Assembly: GCA_963845265.1 (NCBI GenBank)
Contig: CAWJRN010000009.1
Span: forward strand, 1 to 64,000
Length of the DNA stretch: 64,000 nucleotides
Reading direction: 5' to 3'
DNA from: DYRB01 sp963845265
GTDB taxonomy: Bacteria; Pseudomonadota; Gammaproteobacteria; Chromatiales; Chromatiaceae
Below, piece by piece: positions 1-8,417 of the stretch. Each line of letters starts with the position of its first letter. Position 1 is the stretch's first letter. A program made the position numbers and the translations under genes. The notes under the pieces are model-generated. The model was not told where the DNA came from. It did no database searches and saw only the letters and a program-made list of their open reading frames with translations.

Positions 1-160
1 ACCAGTGGTCCGGGCCGAGGGGGTCGATTTCGTCCATCTCGGCGATCACGCGAGCCACCTGTCGGCTCCATGTGCTTGGGTCGATCAGGAAGCCGTCGGC
101 ATCGAAGACGATCGGTGGGCGGTGCTCGCGCGGCTCGTGCTGGATGTTCTTGGTCTGCAT
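1..160 (-). CDS. DsrC/TusE-family sulfur relay protein, N-terminal part (cut by window edge)
   Basis: The minus strand opens with an ATG at 160 behind an AGGAG-like ribosome site and encodes 53 residues before the window ends. Residues around 18-25 read FDADGFLID, followed by a W and then DEIDPLGPDHW, which is the N-terminal signature of the DsrC/TusE/DsvC family. These small proteins carry persulfide sulfur on C-terminal cysteines, either for tRNA 2-thiolation (TusE) or dissimilatory sulfur metabolism (DsrC). The cysteine-bearing C-terminus lies outside the window, so the subgroup cannot be decided. Family assignment is fairly sure; the specific role is not. Confidence 0.8.
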   Translation of the reverse strand, partial: MQTKNIQHEPREHRPPIVFDADGFLIDPSTWSRQVARVIAEMDEIDPLGPDHW

Positions 161-1309
161 GGCTCCATCTCCTCTGGGATCTTATGGTATTGGCGGAGGG
201 TATGCGTTCCTCATCGGTGTAACGATTGGTTCCTGACGTTTCCTCATTCTTGCTAGGCTACGAGATCCATTGAAATGCCAGTCAGCAGCATTTCGAGTGG
301 CGTCGTTACCAATCTCGCAATCGACAGCGAAATCCTGGCTGCCGCAATCTTTGGAAAGGAGCCTCTGGCGGGGCGGCGAGATGCTCATCAAGTTTTGCAG
401 TGATACGATCCTTGTTAAAGGCTTCTTCCCGCAAGAGACGGAGGGTCAGGTCCTGCAATGCAGCACTCCTGATCTCACCCGGATCTTTGCCTTGCCGTTG
501 CTCCATTCCCCCCCCTGAGTCGGCTTGCTTTGCCTTCCCGTGGCTGGTTCCAATACCGGACAGCACTTCCCCGCTGTAATCGCAAAGACTGAGTTTCGGT
601 TCATGGATCTGATCTCCTTGTGGGTCTATCGGGCGGATGGGGCAGAGAAGGCATAGCCCGCATACGAGCAAACCTGGGAGAGCCACACGGGGGCCGGTAT
701 AAGGAATCCGTCTAGCCGTGGCTAGGAACATTCGCCCCATGGGCTCGACACGTTAGAAACGGAGGGTCAGGTGCTGCAATGCAACACTGCTGATCTAATC
801 CGGATTTTTCCGTCGATGTTTAAAGATACTTGGCAGGAAGTATCCGCGCTGCCGTACGATCAACCTACAATGGTGTGGGTGAATCTACCGACACGCAGAT
901 TGATCTGGGACAAAGCATGAAAGGTGCGGGGGAGGGCTTCGGTCGCGCTGGACGCAAGCGACATGCTGACTTGAAACCGGCGGTCGAGAAGTTCCCTCAT
1001 CCGCCGCTGACCTGCGAAATCGTTGATCGGCGGGGTCGTCCTGTCCTCTGACTCCTGCAGCTTGCACGCAGCTATGACTTCAGCGGAGTCGGAGTAAGCG
1101 CAGCAACCGTATCAGGTGAATTCGTCCGGGGACGGCGGTACGACTACCTCCGGTGAGCAATCAGAATGTCCCGCCGGTCAGGGCGGCGGGGATGGGCCCC
1201 GCATCCTGCTAGGACGACGGCCTCGCGGATTCCGGTAAAACGCCGTACGAGTGCCACGAAGCGGCGTCCGATGCCTTCGGCGTATGGGCGTAACAGTTCG
1301 GACAACCGA
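161..1309. other. Long non-coding or degenerate spacer
   Basis: No convincing intact gene is visible in this 1.1 kb. The best open frame is on the minus strand, ending at 306. Its last 60 or so codons (from an internal ATG near 510) look protein-like, but no family is recognised. A related stretch near 757-815 is broken by a stop and a frameshift, so this looks like remnants of a duplicated gene. The stretch 1050-1309 holds only weak overlapping frames. Confidence 0.4.
437..815. repeat. Degenerate direct repeat pair (437-495 and 757-815)
   Basis: The two approximately 59-base segments align almost throughout, sharing blocks such as GGGTCAGG, CTGCAATGCA and CTGATCT. Read on the minus strand, the left copy is open and encodes GKDPGEIRSAALQDLTLRL. 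The right copy is one base shorter and has TAG in place of GAG, so it is the decayed member. Confidence 0.55.
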
Positions 1310-1936
1310 TCAATCCACCATCCCCGCCCGAACCGCATACCGCACCACATCCGCAACCGTATGCAGCGAAAGCTTATCCATCAGCCGATTGCGGTAGGTG
1401 CCGACCGTCGCCGGGCTGATGTCTAAAATGCGGGCGATCTCTTTGCTGCTGTTGCCCAGGGCGATCAGGCGGATGACTTCGCGCTCCCTGGCCGACAGGG
1501 TGACGGTGGTACCTCCACTGCGCTTGAGTTCGCGCAGCTTGGCCTGGATGGACGGGGTCATGAAGGTTCCGCCAGCGGCCACGGTCCGTACGGCGAGCAG
1601 TAACTCCTCAAAGGCGCTGTCCTTCAACACGTAGCCCGAAGCACCGGCCTCCTGCGCGTCGGCGGCGGCGTTGGGGTCGTCGCGCATGGTCAGGAGGACG
1701 ACTCGGGTATTGAGCCCCTGCGCCGCGACCTCGCGCGCCACCTCAATGCCGGATAGCTCCGGCATGCCGATATCGAGGATGGCGACATCGGGTTGATGGG
1801 CCTGGATCTGCTGCCACGCCTCTTGGCCGTTGGCGCCCTGGGCGAGGAGGACGATGTCGGGTTCCATCTCCAGCAGCGGAGCCAATCCTTGTCGCAACAC
1901 GGCGTGGTCGTCGGCAAGTATGACGCTGATGGTCAC
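1310..1936 (-). CDS. NarL/FixJ-type response regulator
   Basis: A 208-residue two-component response regulator. The receiver domain (about 1-120) has the acidic pair D9-D10, phospho-acceptor D55 (in LDIGMP), T83 and K105, so it should be phosphorylatable. The C-terminal 60 residues form a LuxR-type helix-turn-helix (LSAREREVIRLIALGNSSKEIA), which binds DNA. Its ATG overlaps the stop of the upstream kinase gene by 4 bases (ATGA), so the two are translationally coupled and are almost certainly cognate. Target genes are not evident from the sequence. Confidence 0.93.
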   Translation of the reverse strand: MTISVILADDHAVLRQGLAPLLEMEPDIVLLAQGANGQEAWQQIQAHQPDVAILDIGMPELSGIEVAREVAAQGLNTRVVLLTMRDDPNAAADAQEAGASGYVLKDSAFEELLLAVRTVAAGGTFMTPSIQAKLRELKRSGGTTVTLSAREREVIRLIALGNSSKEIARILDISPATVGTYRNRLMDKLSLHTVADVVRYAVRAGMVD

Positions 1937-3516
1937 GGCGTTGCCTCCATGGTCAGCGGGACATCAATGGTGACGCAGGTCCCGCTCCCGGGGATGCTGA
2001 CGATTTCCGCCTGGCCGCCGACGCTCGCGGCGCGCTCTTGGATCATGGACAGGCCGAGACCGGCGGAGCGCTGAAACGCGATGTGCGTGTCAAAACCTAC
2101 GCCGTCGTCGATGATCTTGAGGGTCAATTTGCGTGGCCACGGGGTGTCCAGGATCACGTCGACTCGGTTGGCCTTCGCATGGCGTACCGCGTTTGCCAAT
2201 GCCTCGCGGAAGCTCAAAAAGCACTGCTCCTTGACCCGATCCGGCAGTTCGACGCTGGCATCCGGGGCACGCAGGCAAATTTCGGTCCCGGTGCGCCCAC
2301 TGAATGCGCTGCACTGGAAACGAATGGCATCGACGAGCGGCATCCGTTCGAGAAAGATCGGGCGCAGTTCCGTGCTGAGCTCGCGAAGCTGTCCGATAGC
2401 GGTACCGGCCTCGACGATCGCCCCGTCGAGCAGGTCTCGGGGCATTTTCGACCCGGTTGCCGCCGATGCTCGCAGCCGCTTCAGCGTGAGATTGACGGCC
2501 TGCATGGATTGGCCGACGACGTCGTGCAAGGTCGCCGCGATGCGCTTGCGCTCGTCCTTCTCGGCCTCTTCCCTGAGCCGGCGGACCTTCTGCGCCTGGG
2601 CCGCGCGTGACCTGACGGTCTGGATACCGTACGCCAGATCCCCCGCGAGATCTGTGAGCAAGGCGGCCTCCCGGTCGTCGAAGGCGTCCGCCTCGGCCGA
2701 GAAGATGCTGAGGTTACCAAAGGCGCGCCCTTCCGCCTTGAGCGGCAGGGCAACCATGGAGTGGTATCCGAACCGCAGCGCCATGTCTCTCCACGGGACT
2801 AGTTCCGGCTCATGCTCGATGTCGCGGACGATGACCGGATGTCCACTTTGGATAGCGATCCGGCAGGCACTTGGGCTGTCGGTGGCGTTCGTCGCCGCCA
2901 ACGCGGCGGCTGCGAAGTCCGCATGCTCCAGACCCGCGTGGGCGACCATATTCACCCCAGGCCTACTGCCCTCGCGCACGTATCCAATCCAGGCGAAACC
3001 GTAGCCTCCCAGGTCTACGAGGTTGTCGCAGAGGGCCTGCAGGAGATCCCCCTCGTCGGTCGCGCGAGCCAGGTTGTGGTTACAACGTGCGAGGACCGCT
3101 TGCGCCCGGTTCATACGGAGCAGTTCGGCCTGCTCTGACTCGCGCATCGAAACATCGGCGGAAATGCCGATCAGCTTGACGATGTCGCCGGCCGCATTGG
3201 GCAGTGGGATGAAGCAAGAGGTAAAGACGCGCGTGCGCTTGGCCCCCGCAACGCGGAACTCGAATTCTGCGGCTTGCCCGGCGAGCGCCTGGGCCATGAG
3301 ACGCCCGATCCGTTGGCGGTCCTGAGGACTCACGAAGTCCAAGTAGCGGACCCCGACGATCTCATTCGGATCGGTGACCCCGATGAGCCTGAGCCCGGCG
3401 GGGTTCATCGACACCATGCGGCCGTCGGTGTCTATCTCGTGGATGCAAACCGGTGAGTGATCGAACAATATTCTGTACTGATCGAGCTCGGGCAAAGGCT
3501 CTCCCTCCCTGTCCAT
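1933..3516 (-). CDS. Cytoplasmic PAS-GAF sensor histidine kinase (HisKA_3 type)
   Basis: A 527-residue NarX/DegS-type kinase. A PAS domain covers about residues 10-130, followed by a GAF domain at about 150-300. The dimerisation/phosphotransfer segment is ERKRIAATLHDVVGQSMQAV, in which the H of LHDVVGQ is the predicted phosphorylated histidine. The HATPase domain has an N-box (EALANAVRHAKAN), G1 (DDGVGFD) and G2 (GLGLSMIQERA). No transmembrane helix is visible, so it probably senses a soluble, redox or small-molecule signal. It is the first gene of a two-gene operon with the response regulator. Confidence 0.92.
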   Translation of the reverse strand: MDREGEPLPELDQYRILFDHSPVCIHEIDTDGRMVSMNPAGLRLIGVTDPNEIVGVRYLDFVSPQDRQRIGRLMAQALAGQAAEFEFRVAGAKRTRVFTSCFIPLPNAAGDIVKLIGISADVSMRESEQAELLRMNRAQAVLARCNHNLARATDEGDLLQALCDNLVDLGGYGFAWIGYVREGSRPGVNMVAHAGLEHADFAAAALAATNATDSPSACRIAIQSGHPVIVRDIEHEPELVPWRDMALRFGYHSMVALPLKAEGRAFGNLSIFSAEADAFDDREAALLTDLAGDLAYGIQTVRSRAAQAQKVRRLREEAEKDERKRIAATLHDVVGQSMQAVNLTLKRLRASAATGSKMPRDLLDGAIVEAGTAIGQLRELSTELRPIFLERMPLVDAIRFQCSAFSGRTGTEICLRAPDASVELPDRVKEQCFLSFREALANAVRHAKANRVDVILDTPWPRKLTLKIIDDGVGFDTHIAFQRSAGLGLSMIQERAASVGGQAEIVSIPGSGTCVTIDVPLTMEATP

Positions 3517-3861
3517 CTTCCGCCATGCCGCCGCTTCTCGGCCCGAGCCTACGGCATCCGGCTGACCAATTGCAATGCTCGGACTGGGCAGTACCAGCGT
3601 CCTGCCAAACAGCGACGTTAGCGATTATCGCGGGTTGGCGAGATCAGCCGAATCTGACTGGCGAGTATCCAATCAGCCGCCGGGCTGGCTCCTGGACGAT
3701 CGCAATCGATCTGACGACTCAGTCACGCCTGCAGCGCGGTGGTTGCTCTGGTCTAGAGCGGATGATGGCCAAACCCGTGTCACCCTGGGGGATCGACTGG
3801 CGGGCGGAAAGGCGCACTCCAGCGTAACAATCTATCACGCAGAGTTTTTCTTGTTGTTGTG
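3517..3861. other. Spacer between kinase gene and tRNA-Ser
   Basis: No gene is supported here. The region must hold the promoter of the kinase-regulator operon (minus strand), but no clear -35/-10 pair stands out. Confidence 0.4.
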
Positions 3862-3949
3862 TGGCGGAGAGGGAGGGATTCGAACCCCCGGACCCTTGCG
3901 AGTCAACGGTTTTCAAGACCGCCGCTTTAAGCCGCTCAGCCACCTCTCC
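3862..3949 (-). tRNA. tRNA-Ser(UGA)
   Basis: An 88-base class II tRNA with CCA encoded. The acceptor stem pairs GGAGAGG with CCTCTCC, and the discriminator base is G. The anticodon loop CTTGAAA gives anticodon TGA, and the T arm contains GGTTCGAATCC. A long variable arm lies between anticodon stem and T arm, as expected for serine. It decodes UCA and other UCN codons. Confidence 0.97.
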
Positions 3950-4247
3950 AGAGAAACGTGCGAGGCCGCGATGCGCGCCGGTGGACGCTCGCGGCTGGGT
4001 TCGTGCGCCAGGGACCGGCCGGCTGATTCGCTCGGTGGCCCTTGGGTGCGGCGGGGTTCGTCCCCAATATTCCTCGCAGGCGTGCAAGGATACCGAATTC
4101 CGCGGTGGCGACAAGGTGTTGTCGATGACACACCGCCGCCGCTTGCAGTTTCCCGGTCGGTCGGTATCCTTCCGGGAACTGTCTGGCTCGGCTCTGGTCA
4201 CACAGGGCAATCAAAACCTTTCGTCAATCCTTTGGAGATCCGTCCCC

Positions 4248-4916
4248 ATGGCAAACTACGATTACTCCGTTGTGCAGGGCGCCAGCAATGCGCTGAGCGC
4301 CAACAAGGTCCTGAAGAACACCTACCTGTTGTTGGCCGCCACCCTGGGCTTCAGCGCGCTGACCGCAACGCTTTCCGTCGCGCTGGCGGTACCGGCCTGG
4401 ACCTATCTGGTCTCGGTGATTGTGGCGATGGTGATGGGCATCTTTGTGCTGCCGCGTACCGCCAACTCCGCCGCCGGCATCGGCGTCATCTTCGGCATCA
4501 CCGGGCTGCTTGGCTTTGGTTTGGGGGCGATCCTGACCCAGTACCTGGCACTGCCCAATGGGCCCCAGATCGTTGGCACGGCCTTCGGTGGTACTGCCAT
4601 CATCTTCCTCGGCCTGTCCGGCTATGCCCTGACCAGCAAGCGCGATTTCAGCTTCATGGGCGGCTTCCTGTTCGCCGGCATGATGGTCCTGGTGATCGGC
4701 ATGTTGGCCAACATCTTCCTGCAGATGCCGGCCCTGGCCCTGGCCATTTCGGCGGGCATCATCCTGGTGATGAGCGGCTTTATCCTGTTCGATACAGGCC
4801 GGATCGCCCGCGGTGAAGAGACCAACTACATCATGGCGACCTACGGGATTTATCTGAGCATGTTCAACATCTTCATCAGCCTGTTGCAGATCCTTGGGAT
4901 CATGGGCGACGACTGA
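4248..4916 (+). CDS. Bax inhibitor-1/YccA family inner-membrane protein
   Basis: A 222-residue protein with about seven hydrophobic segments. Typical family features are the N-terminal stretch with NKVLKNTYLLLAATLGFSAL and the C-terminal IFDTG-like motif (ILFDTGRIARGEE), which carries the conserved Asp. Members such as E. coli YccA modulate the FtsH membrane protease, and others conduct calcium. The start at 4248 follows a GGAG-containing ribosome site, and upstream in-frame starts run through the tRNA region and are rejected. A strong terminator follows, so this is a single-gene unit. Confidence 0.9.
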   Translation: MANYDYSVVQGASNALSANKVLKNTYLLLAATLGFSALTATLSVALAVPAWTYLVSVIVAMVMGIFVLPRTANSAAGIGVIFGITGLLGFGLGAILTQYLALPNGPQIVGTAFGGTAIIFLGLSGYALTSKRDFSFMGGFLFAGMMVLVIGMLANIFLQMPALALAISAGIILVMSGFILFDTGRIARGEETNYIMATYGIYLSMFNIFISLLQILGIMGDD

Positions 4917-4948
4917 TCGGGCGCCGACGCGGTCCTGAAGCCGCACAA

Positions 4949-4975
4949 CCCCGGCCTGGTGCCGGGGTTTTTTTT
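4949..4975 (+). terminator. Rho-independent terminator of the Bax-inhibitor-like gene
   Basis: A perfect 7-base-pair stem CCCCGGC/GCCGGGG with a 5-base loop is followed by eight T residues, 32 bases after the stop codon. Confidence 0.93.
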
Positions 4976-5063
4976 CGCGCCGGCTGGGGCGCATTGGGTC
5001 GTCTTCAGCCAGATCTTTGGCGCCTTGGTTGGACCGGGGCGATGACAACGCGGGGGGCATTGT

Positions 5064-5249
5064 ATGGATCTGTTTCTAAAGATTGCCGCCGGGGCCTTCC
5101 TGGTGATGATGCTGTTCTACATGTGGCCGGCCTTCAAGCGCTGGCAGGAGCATGGCCCCAAGGCGCAGCAGGGCGACTGGATGGCCGCCGCCCTGCCCCT
5201 GGGGGCCGTCGTCTTACTGGTGATATTGCTGGTGATGTCCGTGCGTTAA
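5064..5249 (+). CDS. Small two-helix membrane protein of unknown function
   Basis: A 61-residue protein with two predicted membrane helices (about 4-24 and 41-60) joined by a short polar loop (KRWQEHGPKAQQGDW). No family function is recognised. A purine-rich GGGGGG stretch precedes the ATG. It ends 5 bases before the end of a convergent small membrane-protein gene. Reading-frame quality and membrane character support a real gene. Confidence 0.65.
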   Translation: MDLFLKIAAGAFLVMMLFYMWPAFKRWQEHGPKAQQGDWMAAALPLGAVVLLVILLVMSVR

Positions 5250-5254
5250 GACGC

Positions 5255-5650
5255 TCAACGCGTCGGCTCGGGCCGCTCGGGCTCCAGTTCCATCCGCTCG
5301 ACCTCGGCCAGGGTGATCTGGCGCCCATCGAGGGTGCGGAAGGATCTCCCCGCCACGTCGTCGCGTCTTGCCCGGTAGATGACCTCGTGCCCGGTGTTCG
5401 CGTTGATTACCCGCACCCGAATCGCCTCGCGCCCGCTCTCCCAGCCATCGAATAGGTACAGGCCAGTACCCGCAACCATGACGCCGACCATGCCGTAGGC
5501 GAGGGTCCGCATAGCCCCGGGGGGCACCAGAGGTGGTCGGGCCGGCGTGGCGGGCACCGATCGGGTTGGGTTCGAGCCCCGGCTGCGGGCGCGGATGGCC
5601 AGCCAGGCGAGCAGGACGACGACGGCGGTGATGAGTATCTTTCCGAACAT
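5255..5650 (-). CDS. Hypothetical membrane protein with two helices
   Basis: A 131-residue protein. The start at 5650 (MFGKILITAVVVLLAWLAIR) places a membrane helix at the N-terminus. A second helix lies at about 47-70, followed by a soluble tail (INANTGHEVIYRARRDDVAG) that resembles a short beta-rich domain. The longer in-frame start at 5779 would add 43 atypical residues overlapping the next gene's start, so it is rejected. The function is unknown. Confidence 0.65.
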   Translation of the reverse strand: MFGKILITAVVVLLAWLAIRARSRGSNPTRSVPATPARPPLVPPGAMRTLAYGMVGVMVAGTGLYLFDGWESGREAIRVRVINANTGHEVIYRARRDDVAGRSFRTLDGRQITLAEVERMELEPERPEPTR

Positions 5651-5777
5651 CGGTTTAAAGTACCACGCGCCCCCCATGCCGGCTATGCGTCGGCCGCGAC
5701 CTTGCCCCGCGGGCGCCGTGGGTCTTACCATGCCGTCCACCTTGCAGCCACTGGCCGAGCGTATAGCCTCAATCGCC

Positions 5778-6489
5778 ATGTCTCTGATCCGGCGTATCCC
5801 TTCGCTGTTGGTCGCCCTCGCTTGCGTTGGGGTGCTGGCCGGCGGCTGTACCAGGCCGCAGCCGCCGACGGTGCCCCTGTATCGGGCCCTGCAGGTGGGC
5901 GACCTGGATCAGGTCAAGCGCCACCTCTATCACGGCAGTCCCGTGGACACCCCGGACGCCCAGGGGGACTACCCGCTGCATATCGCCGCGACCAAGGGCC
6001 AGGTGGCGATCGTCCGTGCCCTGCTGGACCATGGTGTCGAGGTGGATGTGCGCGATGCCGCGGGCCGCACCCCCTTGTATCTGGCCCTGGCGGGTGGCCG
6101 AGTGCAGCTCGGGGAGATGTTGTTCGACGCGGGCAGTGCGGAATCCCCCCAGGCGCTGCTCTTTGCCCTGGTGCGGGCGGGCAGCGCCGACCGGGACGTG
6201 CTGGGCCTTGCTGCGTCGACGCGGTGCCGATTTCAACGCTCGTGATCCGTCCGGCCAGGCGCCGTTGCATCTGGCCGTGGCCGACGGCCGGGTGGCTTTG
6301 GCCAAGCGCCTGATCCTGGGCGGGGCGGCCCCCAATCTGCCCGATGCCCAGGGTCGAGTGCCGTTGAGTCAGGCCCTCGCAGGGCGCGATGCCGATCTGA
6401 TCCGCATGCTGCGCCAGTACGGGGCTGGTGAGCCTGAACCGGTCGCGGGCGCCAAGGCGGACCCGAGCCCTGGAGCCAGCCTGCCCTGA
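5778..6489 (+). pseudogene. Ankyrin-repeat lipoprotein with an apparent frameshift
   Basis: The start at 5778 gives a lipoprotein signal peptide ending in a lipobox (VGVLAGGC), then ankyrin repeats (DYPLHIAATKGQVAIVRALL; GRTPLYLALAGGRVQLGEML). Near 6201-6210 the frame ends in unrelated sequence, while the +1 frame continues with a good ankyrin repeat (GADFNARDPSGQAPLHLAVA) to a stop at 6489. Removing one C in the run at 6206 restores a protein of about 236 residues. Ankyrin repeats mediate protein-protein contacts, and here they would act at the periplasmic face of a membrane. Sequencing error or true decay cannot be separated here. Confidence 0.75.
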
Positions 6490-6554
6490 CACCGATTTCG
6501 AGCCCGGCTGCGGCCGCGGGCCACCCTGATATTCCCATAGGAGATACCTGGAAC

Positions 6555-6869
6555 ATGGCGGAAACAGTAGACGATCTGACCGTTGCCTATAGCGAGGGCG
6601 GTGTCGCGACCGTAGAAGAGCTGGACAAGGTCATCCTGTCGAAGGGGGCCTGGACGACCATCCTGTTCCGGTACCGCGATTGGGACCGGGCCAAGGAGGT
6701 GTGGGGACCGGAGAAATACACCATCAGGCGTTATCAGAAGCGCAACGGTGAATTCCGCCAGCAATCGAAGTTCAACATCTCCAGCCGAGCCCAGGCCCAG
6801 GGCATCATCACCGCCCTGCAGGCCTGGCTGGATGTGGAGCCCGTGTCGTCCGAAGGAGGGCAGTCATGA
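6555..6869 (+). CDS. Conserved-looking hypothetical protein, 104 residues
   Basis: A soluble, charged 104-residue protein (KGAWTTILFRYRDWDRAKEV, then IRRYQKRNGEFRQQSKFNIS) with no recognised domain. The ATG at 6555 follows an AGGAGA ribosome site. Its stop overlaps the start of the next lipoprotein gene by 4 bases (ATGA), so the two form an operon and may act together. Confidence 0.75.
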   Translation: MAETVDDLTVAYSEGGVATVEELDKVILSKGAWTTILFRYRDWDRAKEVWGPEKYTIRRYQKRNGEFRQQSKFNISSRAQAQGIITALQAWLDVEPVSSEGGQS

Positions 6870-7717
6870 TGCATCAGGTCTTGCGTTGGGTCTTGGTGGC
6901 GGTCGCAACCGCCGGTCTGGGCGGCTGCCTGGATATGGAGAAGTTGGTCCATGTGAAGGCCGATGGGAGCGGCTTCGTGGAGGAGCGGATCCTCATCAAG
7001 CGCGAGGCCTTGGCCATGATGCAGGGTATGGCCAAGATGGGGGGCCAGCCGGGGGCGGAGACCAGCGTCAAGTTGATCGATCCGGAAAAACTCGCGGCGG
7101 AGGCGGCCGCCATGGGGCCAGGGGTGAGTCTGGTCTCCACGGAGGCCCTGAGTACACCTGAGGCCGAGGGCTACGTGGCCCGTTTTGCCTTCACGGACAT
7201 CAATCAGCTGATCTTGGACCAGAACCCCAAGGACCCGGCGGCCGGCGATGACGCTCAAGCCGGCGGCGGACCCGAGGCCGCGTCGTCCGCCAGCGAGGCC
7301 ATCCGCTTCGAGTTGCGTCCCGGGGCTGCGCCCGTGTTGGTGGTGCATACGCCTGCGGATTCTGCCAAGGACCCGGCCGCCGTCTCGCCGGAGGCGAAGG
7401 ACAGCGTCTTGCCGGAGGGGCCCGAGGGGGACATGGCAATGCAGATGATGCAGCAGATGTTCCAGGGGATGCGTGTGGTCGTTGCGATCGAGGTCGAGGG
7501 AGAGATCCAGGAGACCAATGCCGCCTTCAGGGAGGGTTCCCGGGTGACCATGTTGGACATCGAGTTCGAGCAACTCCTGAAAGACCCGGAGCGCTTTCGG
7601 CGTTTCGCCGCTTCCCAGCCCGAGGGTGTGGGTGAGGTCAAGGCACTGATGAAGGACATGCCGGGGGTCAAGATCGAGCCCGCCGAGACCGTCGAGATCC
7701 AGTTCGCGCCGCAGTGA
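6866..7717 (+). CDS. Putative lipoprotein of unknown function
   Basis: A 283-residue protein with an N-terminal signal ending in a lipobox (GLGGC, Cys at about 21), so it is probably lipid-anchored. The mature part is charged and predicted soluble: a first domain begins LDMEKLVHVKADGSGFVEER, a Pro/Ala/Glu-rich linker lies around residues 125-180, and a second conserved-looking part ends VETVEIQFAPQ-like. No known family is recognised. It is coupled to the preceding 104-residue gene. Confidence 0.75.
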   Translation: MMHQVLRWVLVAVATAGLGGCLDMEKLVHVKADGSGFVEERILIKREALAMMQGMAKMGGQPGAETSVKLIDPEKLAAEAAAMGPGVSLVSTEALSTPEAEGYVARFAFTDINQLILDQNPKDPAAGDDAQAGGGPEAASSASEAIRFELRPGAAPVLVVHTPADSAKDPAAVSPEAKDSVLPEGPEGDMAMQMMQQMFQGMRVVVAIEVEGEIQETNAAFREGSRVTMLDIEFEQLLKDPERFRRFAASQPEGVGEVKALMKDMPGVKIEPAETVEIQFAPQ

Positions 7718-7937
7718 CCCGGCAGCGATTGACCAACGTCAGCGACGCCCTTGGGCCTAGCCGTTAGGCTGGTGCCCTTTGTCGGACCCCGGGGCTTGTC
7801 CTGGGCGGCTTTCGGAGCAGATCCCATGTGTGTCGCTATCCCCCTTGGCCGCGGGTCCGATGGTCCCCGAGGGACCCGCTTCGGGCGCTTTCTGCGGGAG
7901 CGCCCTTGGCGGGCGGAGGGCGAGGTCGCGACCGGCC

Positions 7938-8360
7938 ATGCATGAGCTGTCTGTCTGTCTGTCCTTGCTCGACCAGGTCCAGGCCATCGCCCGCAGCCAT
8001 GGGGCGACCCGGGTGGAGCGCATCCTGTTGCAAATTGGGCCACTGTCCGGGGTTGAGGGCGGCCTCCTGCGCAACGCCTATCCCCTGGCGGCTGCCGGGA
8101 CCCTGGCCGAGGACGCCGTGCTCGACATCGAGCCCGCGGCGGTGCGGGTCCGCTGTACCCAATGCGGGGCCGAGTCGGATGCGACCCCCAACCGGCTCCT
8201 CTGCGCGGCCTGCGGCAGTCACCAGACCCGCCTGATCAGTGGCGACGAGCTGCTGTTGGCGCGGGTGGAGTTGACCATCCCCGACCCAGCACCACCTGAC
8301 TCTGCTCCGACGCCGGACACGGCTCCGACCTCCGATGGGGCAGGGAATTCGCTACACTGA
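7938..8360 (+). CDS. hypA: Hydrogenase maturation nickel metallochaperone HypA
   Basis: A 140-residue protein starting MHELS, the HypA signature whose Met/His-2 form the nickel site. The zinc finger has two CxxC pairs (CTQC and CAAC) at about residues 74-95. HypA delivers nickel, with HypB, to the large subunit of [NiFe] hydrogenases. The C-terminus carries an extra Pro/Ala/Thr-rich tail of about 25 residues beyond the usual 115. A GC hairpin without a T-run lies at 7851-7879 in the leader. hypB follows 57 bases downstream. No hydrogenase structural genes are in the window. Confidence 0.94.
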   Translation: MHELSVCLSLLDQVQAIARSHGATRVERILLQIGPLSGVEGGLLRNAYPLAAAGTLAEDAVLDIEPAAVRVRCTQCGAESDATPNRLLCAACGSHQTRLISGDELLLARVELTIPDPAPPDSAPTPDTAPTSDGAGNSLH

Positions 8361-8417
8361 CGCGATCTCACCCCGGTCGGGTCAATCCCGGTCGGCCCCC
8401 AGCGGAGTCCAATTCTC

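Noticed and set aside
1144..1356. Short minus-strand frame with a readable EGIGRRFVALVRRFTG segment
   Set aside because: It overlaps the response-regulator end and has no start context or recognised family.
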